From NCBI GenBank assembly GCA_029244985.1, contig JAQWQD010000002.1, forward strand, positions 1 through 47,466: a stretch of DNA of 47,466 nt. Direction: 5' to 3'. A program made the position numbers and the translations under genes. The DNA is from Gammaproteobacteria bacterium. Lineage in GTDB: Bacteria; Pseudomonadota; Gammaproteobacteria; Pseudomonadales; Pseudohongiellaceae. Below, piece after piece: positions 34,608 through 41,998 of the stretch; within the stretch, counting starts at the first letter, position 1; each line of letters starts with the position of its first letter. The notes below the pieces were generated by a model that did no database searches, was not told the origin of the DNA, and saw only the letters and a list, made by a program, of their open reading frames with translations.

Positions 34608-34928
34608 ATGGCTAGTAAAGTTGTTGCTAAGAAAGTAGGTAGAAGGTCTTTTTTGAAAACAGTCTCAGGATTATCAATCGCGACGGCTGGCATTTTTCTT
34701 GCGATTGTGTCTCCCGGATGCACAGACAATTCAGATAGCGACTCTGACTCCGGTGATCAGTCCAGCAGAGCGGTAAGTGATTCCGATTCAAGTGATCAGT
34801 CTAGCAGATCGGCAGCAGATTCTGATTCTAGCGATCAGTCTGGAAGATCGGCGACTGACTCTGATTCCAGTGATCAGTCTGATAGATCGGCGAGTGACTC
34901 CGATTCAAGTGACCAATCTGGTAGATAA
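34608..34928 (+). CDS. Tat-targeted Asp/Ser-repeat peptide, candidate metal-binding or precursor peptide
   Basis: This 106-residue protein has a twin-arginine signal (VGRRSFLKTVSG, Arg12-Arg13, then a hydrophobic run to about 36). Cys38 in SPGC is a possible but non-ideal lipidation site. From residue 44 the protein consists of five 13-residue repeats, consensus (S/A/T)DSDS(S/G)DQSxRSA, giving 16 Asp and 5 Arg in 63 residues and nothing resembling a globular fold. It is placed between a Fur box and a JmjC oxygenase gene that starts 50 bp later. Tat export allows modification and metal loading in the cytoplasm first. Candidate roles are substrate of the oxygenase, iron chelator or carrier, or a calcium-binding spacer (DxDxxD resembles calcium loops). 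The function is not established. Confidence 0.75.
   Translation: MASKVVAKKVGRRSFLKTVSGLSIATAGIFLAIVSPGCTDNSDSDSDSGDQSSRAVSDSDSSDQSSRSAADSDSSDQSGRSATDSDSSDQSDRSASDSDSSDQSGR
34737..34925 (+). repeat. Five tandem 39-bp coding repeats
   Basis: Five in-frame units of 39 bp (the last one 33 bp) encode the 13-residue motif. Synonymous third positions differ between units (GATTCC, GATTCT, GACTCT, GACTCC), while the amino acids DSDS-x-DQS-x-R stay fixed. This indicates selection on the protein rather than a recent slippage expansion. Confidence 0.85.
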
Positions 34929-34978
34929 GCTGCTGTATATAAATTAGATTACACGCTCTATCTGAAGCGATACTCCCT

Positions 34979-36175
34979 TTGAAAGAAGCTATCCGAGAAT
35001 ATAAGCTAATCTCTAGTTTAGTGTACCCACTTAAACCGGAAGACTTTTTTAGTAAATTTTATGATAAGCAGCCTAAGTACTTTGCAGGTAACTTTGTACA
35101 TAAGTGCGATAAGCTAATATCTACAGCAAAGCTAGATGACCTCATAGCACATTCTGAGTTACCTCCAGCTTCGATTGATATGGCACGACACGAGCCACCT
35201 ATATCTAAAAGTAATTTTACTTTTAAGAGTGGGAATATTGATCGTGGCGCGGTTATCAGACACTTTCAAGAAGGGGCCACAATAATATTTCCTCAGTTGA
35301 ATTTGGCTTCAGAGGAACTTGCCGATTTTTGCAGAGCCCTTGAGTATGAACTCAGCTGTAAAGTTCAAACTAATGTATATCTTACTCCCAAAACCAGCCA
35401 AGGTTTTAAAACTCATTATGACGATCACGATGTATTCGTAATACAGGTCGAGGGAAGCAAAAAATGGTCTGTTTACCAACAAGCTATAGAGCGACCATTT
35501 CGTGGGGAGCCTTTTAAAGCCGCTGAATATAGTGCGGGAGATACTAATTTAAGTTTCACAATGCACCCAGGTGATTGCGCGTATATACCCAGAGGTTACA
35601 TGCATGACGCAGTTAATGTAGGAGATCAACCCTCTCTTCATATAACGGTTGGTCTACTTGTTAAAAAGTGGGCGGAGTTCATGCTTGAAGTTTTATCAGA
35701 GGTGGCTATTGATAACCCTAAATTTCGCGAATCCATGCCAATTGGATTCGCTCGCAGAGATTTTAATAAAGATAACGCGCTAGTTCATTTTAATGAATTG
35801 ATGAATATTTTCTCGGCAGAGGCGAATTTTGAAGAAGTCTTTAAGGTATTCAAAGATGAATTATATAGGACACGAAAAGCGAATATTAAAGGTGCACTAA
35901 TTCAAAGCTCGGCTTCAATTGAAGTGTCAGATTTGTACGTTCTACGAGAAAAGTTTCAAGCCAGCTTAAGCATTGAGAATGATAATGCGATTCTCTCCTG
36001 CGCTGGTGGAGACCTAAAATTTGAAGCTAAGGCGTATGAAGCCCTCCAACAGGTTCTTGCGGGAACGCCGTTTACCGCAGCGCTTTTTGGCGGTTTTGAA
36101 AAAGTTGCAGCAATAGAGATGGTTCAAAAACTCCTAGCTTTCGGCGTTATTACATTATTTGTGGATCTTGAATAG
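34979..36175 (+). CDS. JmjC/cupin-4 2-oxoglutarate- and Fe(II)-dependent oxygenase, ROX-like
   Basis: This 398-residue protein is read from a TTG at 34979; a stop is upstream in frame and no ATG occurs before residue 68. The architecture matches ribosomal oxygenases (YcfD/RoxA, MINA53, NO66). An N-terminal PEDFFSKFYDKQPKYF leads into a jelly roll with HYDDHDVFVIQ (His146 and Asp148 as iron ligands) and YIPRGYMHDA (His209 as third ligand). A helical linker and a winged-helix-like C-terminus (about 350-398) follow. Known relatives add hydroxyl groups at the beta-carbon of Arg or His. Here the neighbour is a repeat peptide rich in Asp and Arg, a plausible substrate (inference). A housekeeping ribosomal role is the main alternative, but the Fur-box setting argues against it. 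Confidence 0.85.
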   Translation: MKEAIREYKLISSLVYPLKPEDFFSKFYDKQPKYFAGNFVHKCDKLISTAKLDDLIAHSELPPASIDMARHEPPISKSNFTFKSGNIDRGAVIRHFQEGATIIFPQLNLASEELADFCRALEYELSCKVQTNVYLTPKTSQGFKTHYDDHDVFVIQVEGSKKWSVYQQAIERPFRGEPFKAAEYSAGDTNLSFTMHPGDCAYIPRGYMHDAVNVGDQPSLHITVGLLVKKWAEFMLEVLSEVAIDNPKFRESMPIGFARRDFNKDNALVHFNELMNIFSAEANFEEVFKVFKDELYRTRKANIKGALIQSSASIEVSDLYVLREKFQASLSIENDNAILSCAGGDLKFEAKAYEALQQVLAGTPFTAALFGGFEKVAAIEMVQKLLAFGVITLFVDLE

Positions 36176-36191
36176 ATATTAGCTGATTTCT

Positions 36192-36214
36192 AAATAATAA
36201 TTCTCATTAGCATT
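36192..36214. promoter_or_regulatory. Fur box 2
   Basis: AAATAATAATTCTCATTAGC fits the Fur 7-1-7 pattern (TAATAAT-T-CTCATTA, typical of strong gammaproteobacterial sites). It lies 15 bp upstream of the micro-ORF and about 140 bp upstream of the PepSY gene. Confidence 0.7.
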
Positions 36215-36228
36215 TAGAGGATCAGATA

Positions 36229-36294
36229 ATGAGAGTTTATATTCATGCCATCGTTATCGCGGTTTGTCTATTAATGCTAATCCTCACAGTATAG
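36229..36294 (+). CDS. 21-residue single-helix membrane micropeptide
   Basis: The open frame MRVYIHAIVIAVCLLMLILT plus a final Val is one transmembrane helix with a short basic N-terminus. AGAGGA lies 8 nt before the ATG, a stronger ribosome site than that of the following PepSY gene. Fur box 2 is directly upstream. Small helices of this kind often stabilise a larger membrane protein, here presumably the PepSY protein encoded 60 bp later (inference). An inverted sequence (CCTCTC/AAGAGG, 36308-36325) lies between them. Being so short, it could still be a chance frame. Confidence 0.55.
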   Translation: MRVYIHAIVIAVCLLMLILTV

Positions 36295-36354
36295 GCTATC
36301 TAAGTAACCTCTCTTTATAAAGAGGAACAAACGTTAAAAACTTGAGCGAAGCCC

Positions 36355-37470
36355 GTGAACAGGCAATCTATAGATAGAATTTCTCATGCAACTCACTCCT
36401 GGTTGGGTCTTAAGCTTTCGTTATTTATGAGTTTTGTTCTAGCAACCGGCACCTGTGCTGTTATTAGTTTAGAAATTGATTGGTTATTAACTCCCGAAAT
36501 GCGATCTACAGAATTCGTCGAGCCAGAAAGCGTCGCGTGGGGGGCATCCTATGATGCCATGAGGAAAGAATATAAAGATTATGAATTGACCGGCATATTT
36601 AGGTTCTCAGATCCTTGGTATTCCTTGCAAAGTCTTGCAACTACGCCCTGGCAAGAAAATGTGCGATTGTGGACTAATCCTAAAGATGGGGCGCTCCTTG
36701 GTGTAACTTCTTTCTACAGTGTTCAAAGATTCTTTCGCTCAATGCATAGAAATCTAATGATGCCAGTAAGAATAGGAGTGCCTATTGTCACATTTTTAGC
36801 TTTTCCGTTGTTAATTTCATTGATCGCAGGCTTTATTGTTTATAAGAAATTTTGGTTAGGACTATTTAAGCTACCTAGATTTAAAAGAAAAACTAGAGTC
36901 TGGTCCGGTGATTTACACAGACTAACCGGGCTATGGACTAGTTGGTTTGCTGCATTAATTACTATAACTAGTGTGTGGTATTTTATTGAAGAAGTTGGTG
37001 GCAATTCGCCGCCATTTCCGCAACCCTCAGCTCAAATTATTGATAGAGACCTTGCCATGCCGGAGGGATTCTCGGGCGCTGACTTAGAAACTGCAGTGGA
37101 GAATGCGCTAAAAGAATTACCTGGTCTTCAGGTTCGGCGTATTATCTTCCCCAGTTCACCCGGGGCACCAATTCTCATAGGTGGCGATCTGAGTGCATCT
37201 TTAGTTCGACCAAGAGCAAATAGTGTTTACATTGATCCCTCTAATTTAAATGTATTAGGCAGTTATGCTGGTGAAGACCTCAGGTTGCATAACCGAATTT
37301 CGGAAGCGGCTGATCCGCTACATTTTGGTTATTTTGGAGGAATTTTTTCAAAAACAATTTGGTTTCTCGCTGGATTGTTAATGACTTCGATGGCGATAAC
37401 TGGGGTCGTTATTTATTCAAATAGGCTGCTAGCTAGGCCAGGCAATGCTCAAACAACCCACCCAACCTGA
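36355..37470 (+). CDS. PepSY-associated membrane protein, probable ferric reductase
   Basis: This 371-residue protein is read from a GTG start, the only start after the in-frame stop at 36343. Four membrane helices (about 16-40, 138-163, 190-212, 336-358) surround two PepSY-type periplasmic segments. The N-terminal HATHSWLGLKLSLFMSFVLATG and the central GDLHRLTGLW are hallmark PepSY_TM sequences. Conserved His residues on the helices (His11, His14, His131, His188) could ligate heme. Relatives such as FoxB and PiuB act at the inner membrane to reduce ferric siderophores. Its place between the oxygenase and the TonB receptor fits iron release from an imported chelate. Confidence 0.85.
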   Translation: MNRQSIDRISHATHSWLGLKLSLFMSFVLATGTCAVISLEIDWLLTPEMRSTEFVEPESVAWGASYDAMRKEYKDYELTGIFRFSDPWYSLQSLATTPWQENVRLWTNPKDGALLGVTSFYSVQRFFRSMHRNLMMPVRIGVPIVTFLAFPLLISLIAGFIVYKKFWLGLFKLPRFKRKTRVWSGDLHRLTGLWTSWFAALITITSVWYFIEEVGGNSPPFPQPSAQIIDRDLAMPEGFSGADLETAVENALKELPGLQVRRIIFPSSPGAPILIGGDLSASLVRPRANSVYIDPSNLNVLGSYAGEDLRLHNRISEAADPLHFGYFGGIFSKTIWFLAGLLMTSMAITGVVIYSNRLLARPGNAQTTHPT

Positions 37471-37537
37471 TACAGAAGCCGAATCTAACCGTGTAGTTCG
37501 AATTTCAACCATTTCTCAAAATAGTTCTTGCTAATAT

Positions 37538-37561
37538 AAATACGAATCATTATCATTTGCG
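37538..37561. promoter_or_regulatory. Fur box 3
   Basis: ATACGAATCATTATCATTTG matches the Fur consensus (AATNATTATCATT core). It ends about 60 bp before the TonB receptor start, so the receptor has its own iron-regulated promoter in addition to any read-through. Confidence 0.8.
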
Positions 37562-37623
37562 TCATAATTTATATGATTGCGTATGAAGATTGAAAAGACC
37601 TTATGCATTTGAGGAGTGTTTTA

Positions 37624-39834
37624 GTGAAAAGCCCCAAGTTCCAGCGATTACCTATTGTTCAAGCCATTATATTTGCGACTACCTTCACACAGATAGGTTT
37701 TGCGCAAGAAAATACTGAACAGTTTGAAATGATAACAATCGTAGGCTCCGAAGAAGCTGCCCGAAATGTGGCTGGTACTGCTACCGTAATCACCTCTGAA
37801 GAACTAGAAGTTTATGAATATACAGATATCCATAAAATTCTTTCTTCGGTTCCAGGTGTTAATTTCAGACCTGAGGAAGGTTATGGATTGAGACCTAATA
37901 TAAGCATTAGGGGTACTTATGCTGATAGGTCTGGGAAAATCACGCTAATGGAGGATGGAGTTCTTATTGCACCTGGTCCTTACTCTGCTTCTTCAGCTTA
38001 TTATTTTCCTACCGTTGGACGACTCGCTGGGATAGAGGTCTTGAAAGGTGCAGCAGCTATCACCCAAGGGCCTTACACCATTGGTGGCGCTATAAATTTG
38101 TTAAGCACTCCTATCCCGGAAGAACAATCTGGATTTTTTAATCAGGAGTTTGGGCAAGACGGAACTCAGAGAACTCACGCGACCTACGGAAACTCTTCAG
38201 AGAATTTTGGATTTCTATTAGAAGCGCATCTCTGGGAGAGCGATGGTTTCGACACCATACAAGATGAATCTGGAGACACTGGATTTGAGAAAGAAGATTA
38301 TGTTGCGAAATTCCGTTTGAATAGCGACCGGGACGCCGCTATTTATCAAGAATTAAATTTTAAATATCAATGGTCTGATGAAAGTTCAGACCAAACCTAT
38401 GTTGGTCTAGCAGACGCTTCTTTCAAGAGAGATCCACACGAAAGATATGGTCTAACTAAATATGACAACATGGACAATGAGCATGAGACCCTCTCGATAA
38501 ATTACGGTGTTGAACTTGGTCAATTTGAATTCGATGCTACGTACTACCAAAATGATTTTGCTCGGGACTGGTTTAAAGTAGATAAGATAGACAACAAAAA
38601 AGTCTATGGGTTAGGGAATGGCATCAATAACATTATTGGTGCTGCAAACGGCGGCAGCTTGGCAGCTCTATCGATATTGAATGGTGATAACGATACGCCT
38701 ATAGAAGTCAAACTAAAGCACAATAACCGTGAATATGAATCTGATGGCTTGGACTTACGACTAGACTGGAGTAATGATGTCCACTTAGTAACTGTCGGTT
38801 ATCGTGACACAGAGGATAGCGAAGACAGGTTTCAATTCTATGAATACTCCCACTGGTCTGGTGGTAAAATGGACGCCTTAACTGTTGGTCCACCTCCGGG
38901 ATATTCTTCAAACAACAGGCTTACCGAGGCAGATGCGGAGGCCTTTTACATACAAGATGTAATAACGTTAGACAATCTTACTCTTAATATTGGCTATCGT
39001 TCTGAAGAATGGTCGATCACTCAAGAGCGGTATGTTGATTCTGCGCGAAGTGCTATCAATACCGAAAAGGGTTACCCCAAAACATTAGCTAGTGATGACG
39101 CAAGCTTATTCGGTTTGGGGGCTGTATACGATATTAGCGACGAAATATCTTTTTATGCTGGATTTAACGAAGGTTTTACGCCGACTTCAGGTGGCGCCGA
39201 TCCTGAGGAAGCTGAAAATACTGAAGTAGGTGTGCGCTATGCTAGTGGTGCCACTTACATAGACGTTGGTTATTTTGCTACTGACTATGAAAATATGTTC
39301 GGAAGCTGTACTGCTTCAGGCGGAGCTGTCGGAGATTGCGAGATTGGAGATTCATTTAATGCGGGTAAGGCTGACATCAGTGGGTTTGAGATTTTAGGCC
39401 AACATGTATTTGAGTCCGGCAATCTCACTTTCCCAGTTTCATTAAGCTATACAGCGACTGACGCAGAGTTTCGTAATACATTTAGCAGTTCCTTTTGGGG
39501 TGATGTAACTTCTGATGATGATATTCCAAACCTTCCAGACTCGCAGCTAGCATTAAGTGTAGGTGTTAATTCGGGCAATGGTTGGTCTGGCAATCTGACT
39601 TTTTACTCCTTCGGCGATACCTGTTCTTTAGCAAGTTGTGCTGCAGGCACCAAGATAGATAGTCACTCAGAAGTTGATATTGTGGTGCGAAGAGAAATCA
39701 GTGAAAACATAGATGCTTACCTAACTGTTATGAATCTAACAGATGAGGAAGATATTGTAGCCAGGGCTCCAAAAAATGGAGCAAGAGCACAATTTCCAAG
39801 AGCAGCTTTAGTGGGCATTCGATGGAGATTCTAG
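37624..39834 (+). CDS. FecA-like TonB-dependent iron-chelate receptor
   Basis: GTG 37624 is preferred because GAGGAG sits exactly 7 nt before it; an in-frame ATG at 37603 would add seven residues. The 736-residue product has a signal ending GFAQ and a TonB-box-like EMITIVGS. The plug segment (SVPGVNFRPEEGYGLRPN, then IRGTYADRSGKITLMEDGV) is close to the FecA/COG4772 class. The barrel ends GIRWRF. A Fur box lies directly upstream and a terminator directly downstream. In this locus it probably imports the ferric form of the chelator or peptide. Whether it recognises citrate, a siderophore or the repeat peptide cannot be told from sequence. Confidence 0.9.
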   Translation: MKSPKFQRLPIVQAIIFATTFTQIGFAQENTEQFEMITIVGSEEAARNVAGTATVITSEELEVYEYTDIHKILSSVPGVNFRPEEGYGLRPNISIRGTYADRSGKITLMEDGVLIAPGPYSASSAYYFPTVGRLAGIEVLKGAAAITQGPYTIGGAINLLSTPIPEEQSGFFNQEFGQDGTQRTHATYGNSSENFGFLLEAHLWESDGFDTIQDESGDTGFEKEDYVAKFRLNSDRDAAIYQELNFKYQWSDESSDQTYVGLADASFKRDPHERYGLTKYDNMDNEHETLSINYGVELGQFEFDATYYQNDFARDWFKVDKIDNKKVYGLGNGINNIIGAANGGSLAALSILNGDNDTPIEVKLKHNNREYESDGLDLRLDWSNDVHLVTVGYRDTEDSEDRFQFYEYSHWSGGKMDALTVGPPPGYSSNNRLTEADAEAFYIQDVITLDNLTLNIGYRSEEWSITQERYVDSARSAINTEKGYPKTLASDDASLFGLGAVYDISDEISFYAGFNEGFTPTSGGADPEEAENTEVGVRYASGATYIDVGYFATDYENMFGSCTASGGAVGDCEIGDSFNAGKADISGFEILGQHVFESGNLTFPVSLSYTATDAEFRNTFSSSFWGDVTSDDDIPNLPDSQLALSVGVNSGNGWSGNLTFYSFGDTCSLASCAAGTKIDSHSEVDIVVRREISENIDAYLTVMNLTDEEDIVARAPKNGARAQFPRAALVGIRWRF

Positions 39835-39864
39835 TCGATAATACTTAGGTCCAATTCTTTCTTG

Positions 39865-39903
39865 TTGGGCGGTCGTCATTACTTGGTTCCCGCCCAATTT
39901 TTT
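39865..39903 (+). terminator. Strong Rho-independent terminator
   Basis: TTGGGCGG (39865-39872) pairs perfectly with CCGCCCAA (39890-39897), followed by TTTTTT. It begins 30 bp after the TonB receptor stop. Confidence 0.9.
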
Positions 39904-39979
39904 GTAATCTGCGGAGCATGTTTTCTACGGCACACAGCTGCTAGAGAAGCTCACCGAAAACGCGGAATTGCTGCAACGA

Positions 39980-40159
39980 TTAACCCATGAAATAACGAAT
40001 AGACCCCGCAATTATCAGTATTGCCATTAGCGGAGTTATCCAGCGGCTAATATTATGTAACTCTTCCGGCGACCTTTCTGTTCCATATTTTTTTAACAGA
40101 GGAAGGAGGACAAACAAGGTTGCAAAGAGAATTGCTAGTATCATTACAAGAACGCCCAT
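39980..40159 (-). CDS. 59-residue two-helix membrane protein
   Basis: A minus-strand frame encodes 59 residues starting MGVLVMILAILFATLFVLLP and ending SIRYFMG. Two hydrophobic helices (about 2-20 and 41-54) flank a polar stretch LLKKYGTERSPEELHNISR. AAGAGG lies 7 nt before the ATG, a good ribosome site. No family is recognised. It points back toward the iron locus and ends about 80 bp from the terminator, so it may be a small conserved membrane protein unrelated to iron uptake. Confidence 0.6.
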   Translation of the reverse strand: MGVLVMILAILFATLFVLLPLLKKYGTERSPEELHNISRWITPLMAILIIAGSIRYFMG

Positions 40160-40460
40160 CGTTTGCCTCTTTTATTGAGTTTCAGTGAAATATCACTGCA
40201 GTATTTTATTCTCACATTCTAAAGCTATTCCTAATTCGTATCAGTAGAAATCATCGTAGATTTCTGAGATTTAGGAACTGGCCTTTTATGACTTTTTGAG
40301 TCTTGGTTCAGCACCCTGGAGTCCTCTAAAACCTTTTAAAACGCTGGACATCTGTCTTTTCCGGATATACCTTTCTCTTATCTTGATAAGGGGTTGAGAT
40401 ACAGCAATTACCTGTTTTTATCCTTATATATCCAGTTCGTGCGTGGCACGGGAGTTAAAA
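40160..40460. other. 301-nt divergent intergenic region
   Basis: This lies between the small minus-strand gene and the FAH-family gene. It contains the palindrome CTTATCTTGATAAG (about 40378-40391), a possible operator, and the GGGAG ribosome site of the next gene at 40450-40454. No gene is seen. Confidence 0.45.
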
Positions 40461-41624
40461 ATGATAAGAAAAATACTTTCCACTCTGACTATTAACGCGG
40501 CGCTGATGTTGCTAGTTAGTCCGGTCAGCGTCTTTGGTCAAGCTTCGGAGTCAGCTGAACCTTTCAAGGTTGGCACCTTTGCTGTCGATGATACGCCATT
40601 TGTTGGCTTGGTTATGCGTGACGACAATTTGATTGTCGATGTTGCAGACGCCAATCGCGCCATGGAGTTAATGCCAGCTTATAGCTCGATTAATGTTCCC
40701 GATGACATGCTTGGGTTCATTGAGCAATACGAATACGGCCTCAAGTACCGAGTCTATGAAGTCGTAAACTGGCTTGTAGAAGAGGAGCTCTTGGATGGTG
40801 GGAGTCGCCCAGATTATGTACATTCGACTAGCGATGTAGATATATTGGCCCCGATCCAGTATCCGAGCAAGGTTATGAATGCAGCCGTGAATTTTTATAC
40901 TCATGCCTGCGAAGGTTGTTCTGCACAAGAATTGGAAGCGCGTACCCGTCAGCGCCAAGAAGACCGTGGTGTTCCATATCTATTCCTTAAACCTACTCGC
41001 GGCGCGATCATCGGTGATGGTGAAGATGTCATTATGCCTTGGGGTCGCGACCGTATTGAGTACGAAGTTGAAATGGCAATAGTCTTCGGTAAGACTGGCA
41101 AATATGTTTCTGCAACTCGCGCCTATGATCATGTATTCGGCTACATGGTAGCTATGGATATCTCTGATCGCGGCGGGCGCCCACCTGGTGGCTATGGTTC
41201 AGGTTCCGACTGGTTCGTCGGAAAGGGACACGACACGTTCGCTCCTCATGGTCCCTGGATTGTGCCTAAGGAATTCTATGGAGACCCTATGGATCGCTTG
41301 CATCAGATCACTGTAGTTGATGGTGTTACTGTTCAGGAAGCTCAAGCTGGGGATATGATTCATAATATTCCAGAGCTAATCGAATACGCGTCTTCCTTAA
41401 TCACGATTTTTCCAGGTGATGTGTTACAGAGTGGAACTTCGGGTGGTACCGGAGCTGGTCGCGTTCAGCGTGCTACGGGTTCTGGTTTCCTCGTTGATGG
41501 TGAGACTATCCAGGCGAGTATCGAAGGTATTGGCACACTAACCCACACAATTGTCGCCGAACAAGAGCTTCCTGATGACCTGAGTGGTGCTCAATTGCCA
41601 CCAACTAGCTCTTATCGAAATTAA
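40461..41624 (+). CDS. Exported fumarylacetoacetate-hydrolase-family protein
   Basis: ATG 40461 is chosen because GGGAG stands 6 nt before it; an upstream GTG at 40443 would spoil the signal peptide. The product is 387 residues with signal MIRKILSTLTINAALMLLV, ending VFGQ. The FAH core is clear: KVMNAAVNFYTHACE, FLKPTRGAIIGDGE, the metal site DRIEYEVEMAIVFG, YMVAMDISDRGGRP, and a closing PGDVLQSGTSGGTGAG. FAH enzymes cleave C-C bonds or tautomerise/decarboxylate products of ring cleavage and are normally cytoplasmic. An exported one suggests that the pathway runs in the periplasm. It is followed by a strong terminator. Confidence 0.87.
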   Translation: MIRKILSTLTINAALMLLVSPVSVFGQASESAEPFKVGTFAVDDTPFVGLVMRDDNLIVDVADANRAMELMPAYSSINVPDDMLGFIEQYEYGLKYRVYEVVNWLVEEELLDGGSRPDYVHSTSDVDILAPIQYPSKVMNAAVNFYTHACEGCSAQELEARTRQRQEDRGVPYLFLKPTRGAIIGDGEDVIMPWGRDRIEYEVEMAIVFGKTGKYVSATRAYDHVFGYMVAMDISDRGGRPPGGYGSGSDWFVGKGHDTFAPHGPWIVPKEFYGDPMDRLHQITVVDGVTVQEAQAGDMIHNIPELIEYASSLITIFPGDVLQSGTSGGTGAGRVQRATGSGFLVDGETIQASIEGIGTLTHTIVAEQELPDDLSGAQLPPTSSYRN

Positions 41625-41650
41625 TAGCTAAAAGAGTATTTATCACCTAA

Positions 41651-41686
41651 GGGCGTCGATGCGTAAAACTGTTCGACGCCCTTTTT
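41651..41686 (+). terminator. Strong Rho-independent terminator
   Basis: GGGCGTCGA (41651-41659) pairs perfectly with TCGACGCCC (41673-41681), followed by TTTTT. It ends the FAH-family transcript. Confidence 0.92.
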
Positions 41687-41998
41687 GTTGGATCGCCAAT
41701 AACAGTTCTCAAAACTTAGTTTTAGGTCAATATTGACCTAGTGCTTTTAAAAGTGGTCGTCATTTTTTTTGCAGTCAGTAAAAATAAGAAGATTATCTGA
41801 TGGCAAGTAAGCAAATCCTACTTGGAAGTCATCATTGTTATTTGACTCTTCAAAGTTGTACCAGGAATAACGGGCATCAAAGTTGATCCGCTTCGACTAT
41901 ATAACTACCTAAACGTAAAAACCTTCTTTAGAGTCAGATGGACAAATTCCGATAGCTTCGGTAAAACAATCCCTCAGATTCGATTCGGAGATAATTCT
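41687..41998. other. 312-nt intergenic region
   Basis: No gene or clear regulatory motif is seen apart from a TTTAGGTCAATATTGACCTAG-like inverted repeat near 41721-41740 (GGTCAATATTGACC), a good palindromic operator candidate about 260 bp before the next start. GGAG lies 8 nt before the GTG of the next gene. Confidence 0.5.

Noticed and set aside
34737..34925. CRISPR-like array
   Set aside because: The 39-bp period is coding, without spacers, and translates into a conserved peptide repeat.
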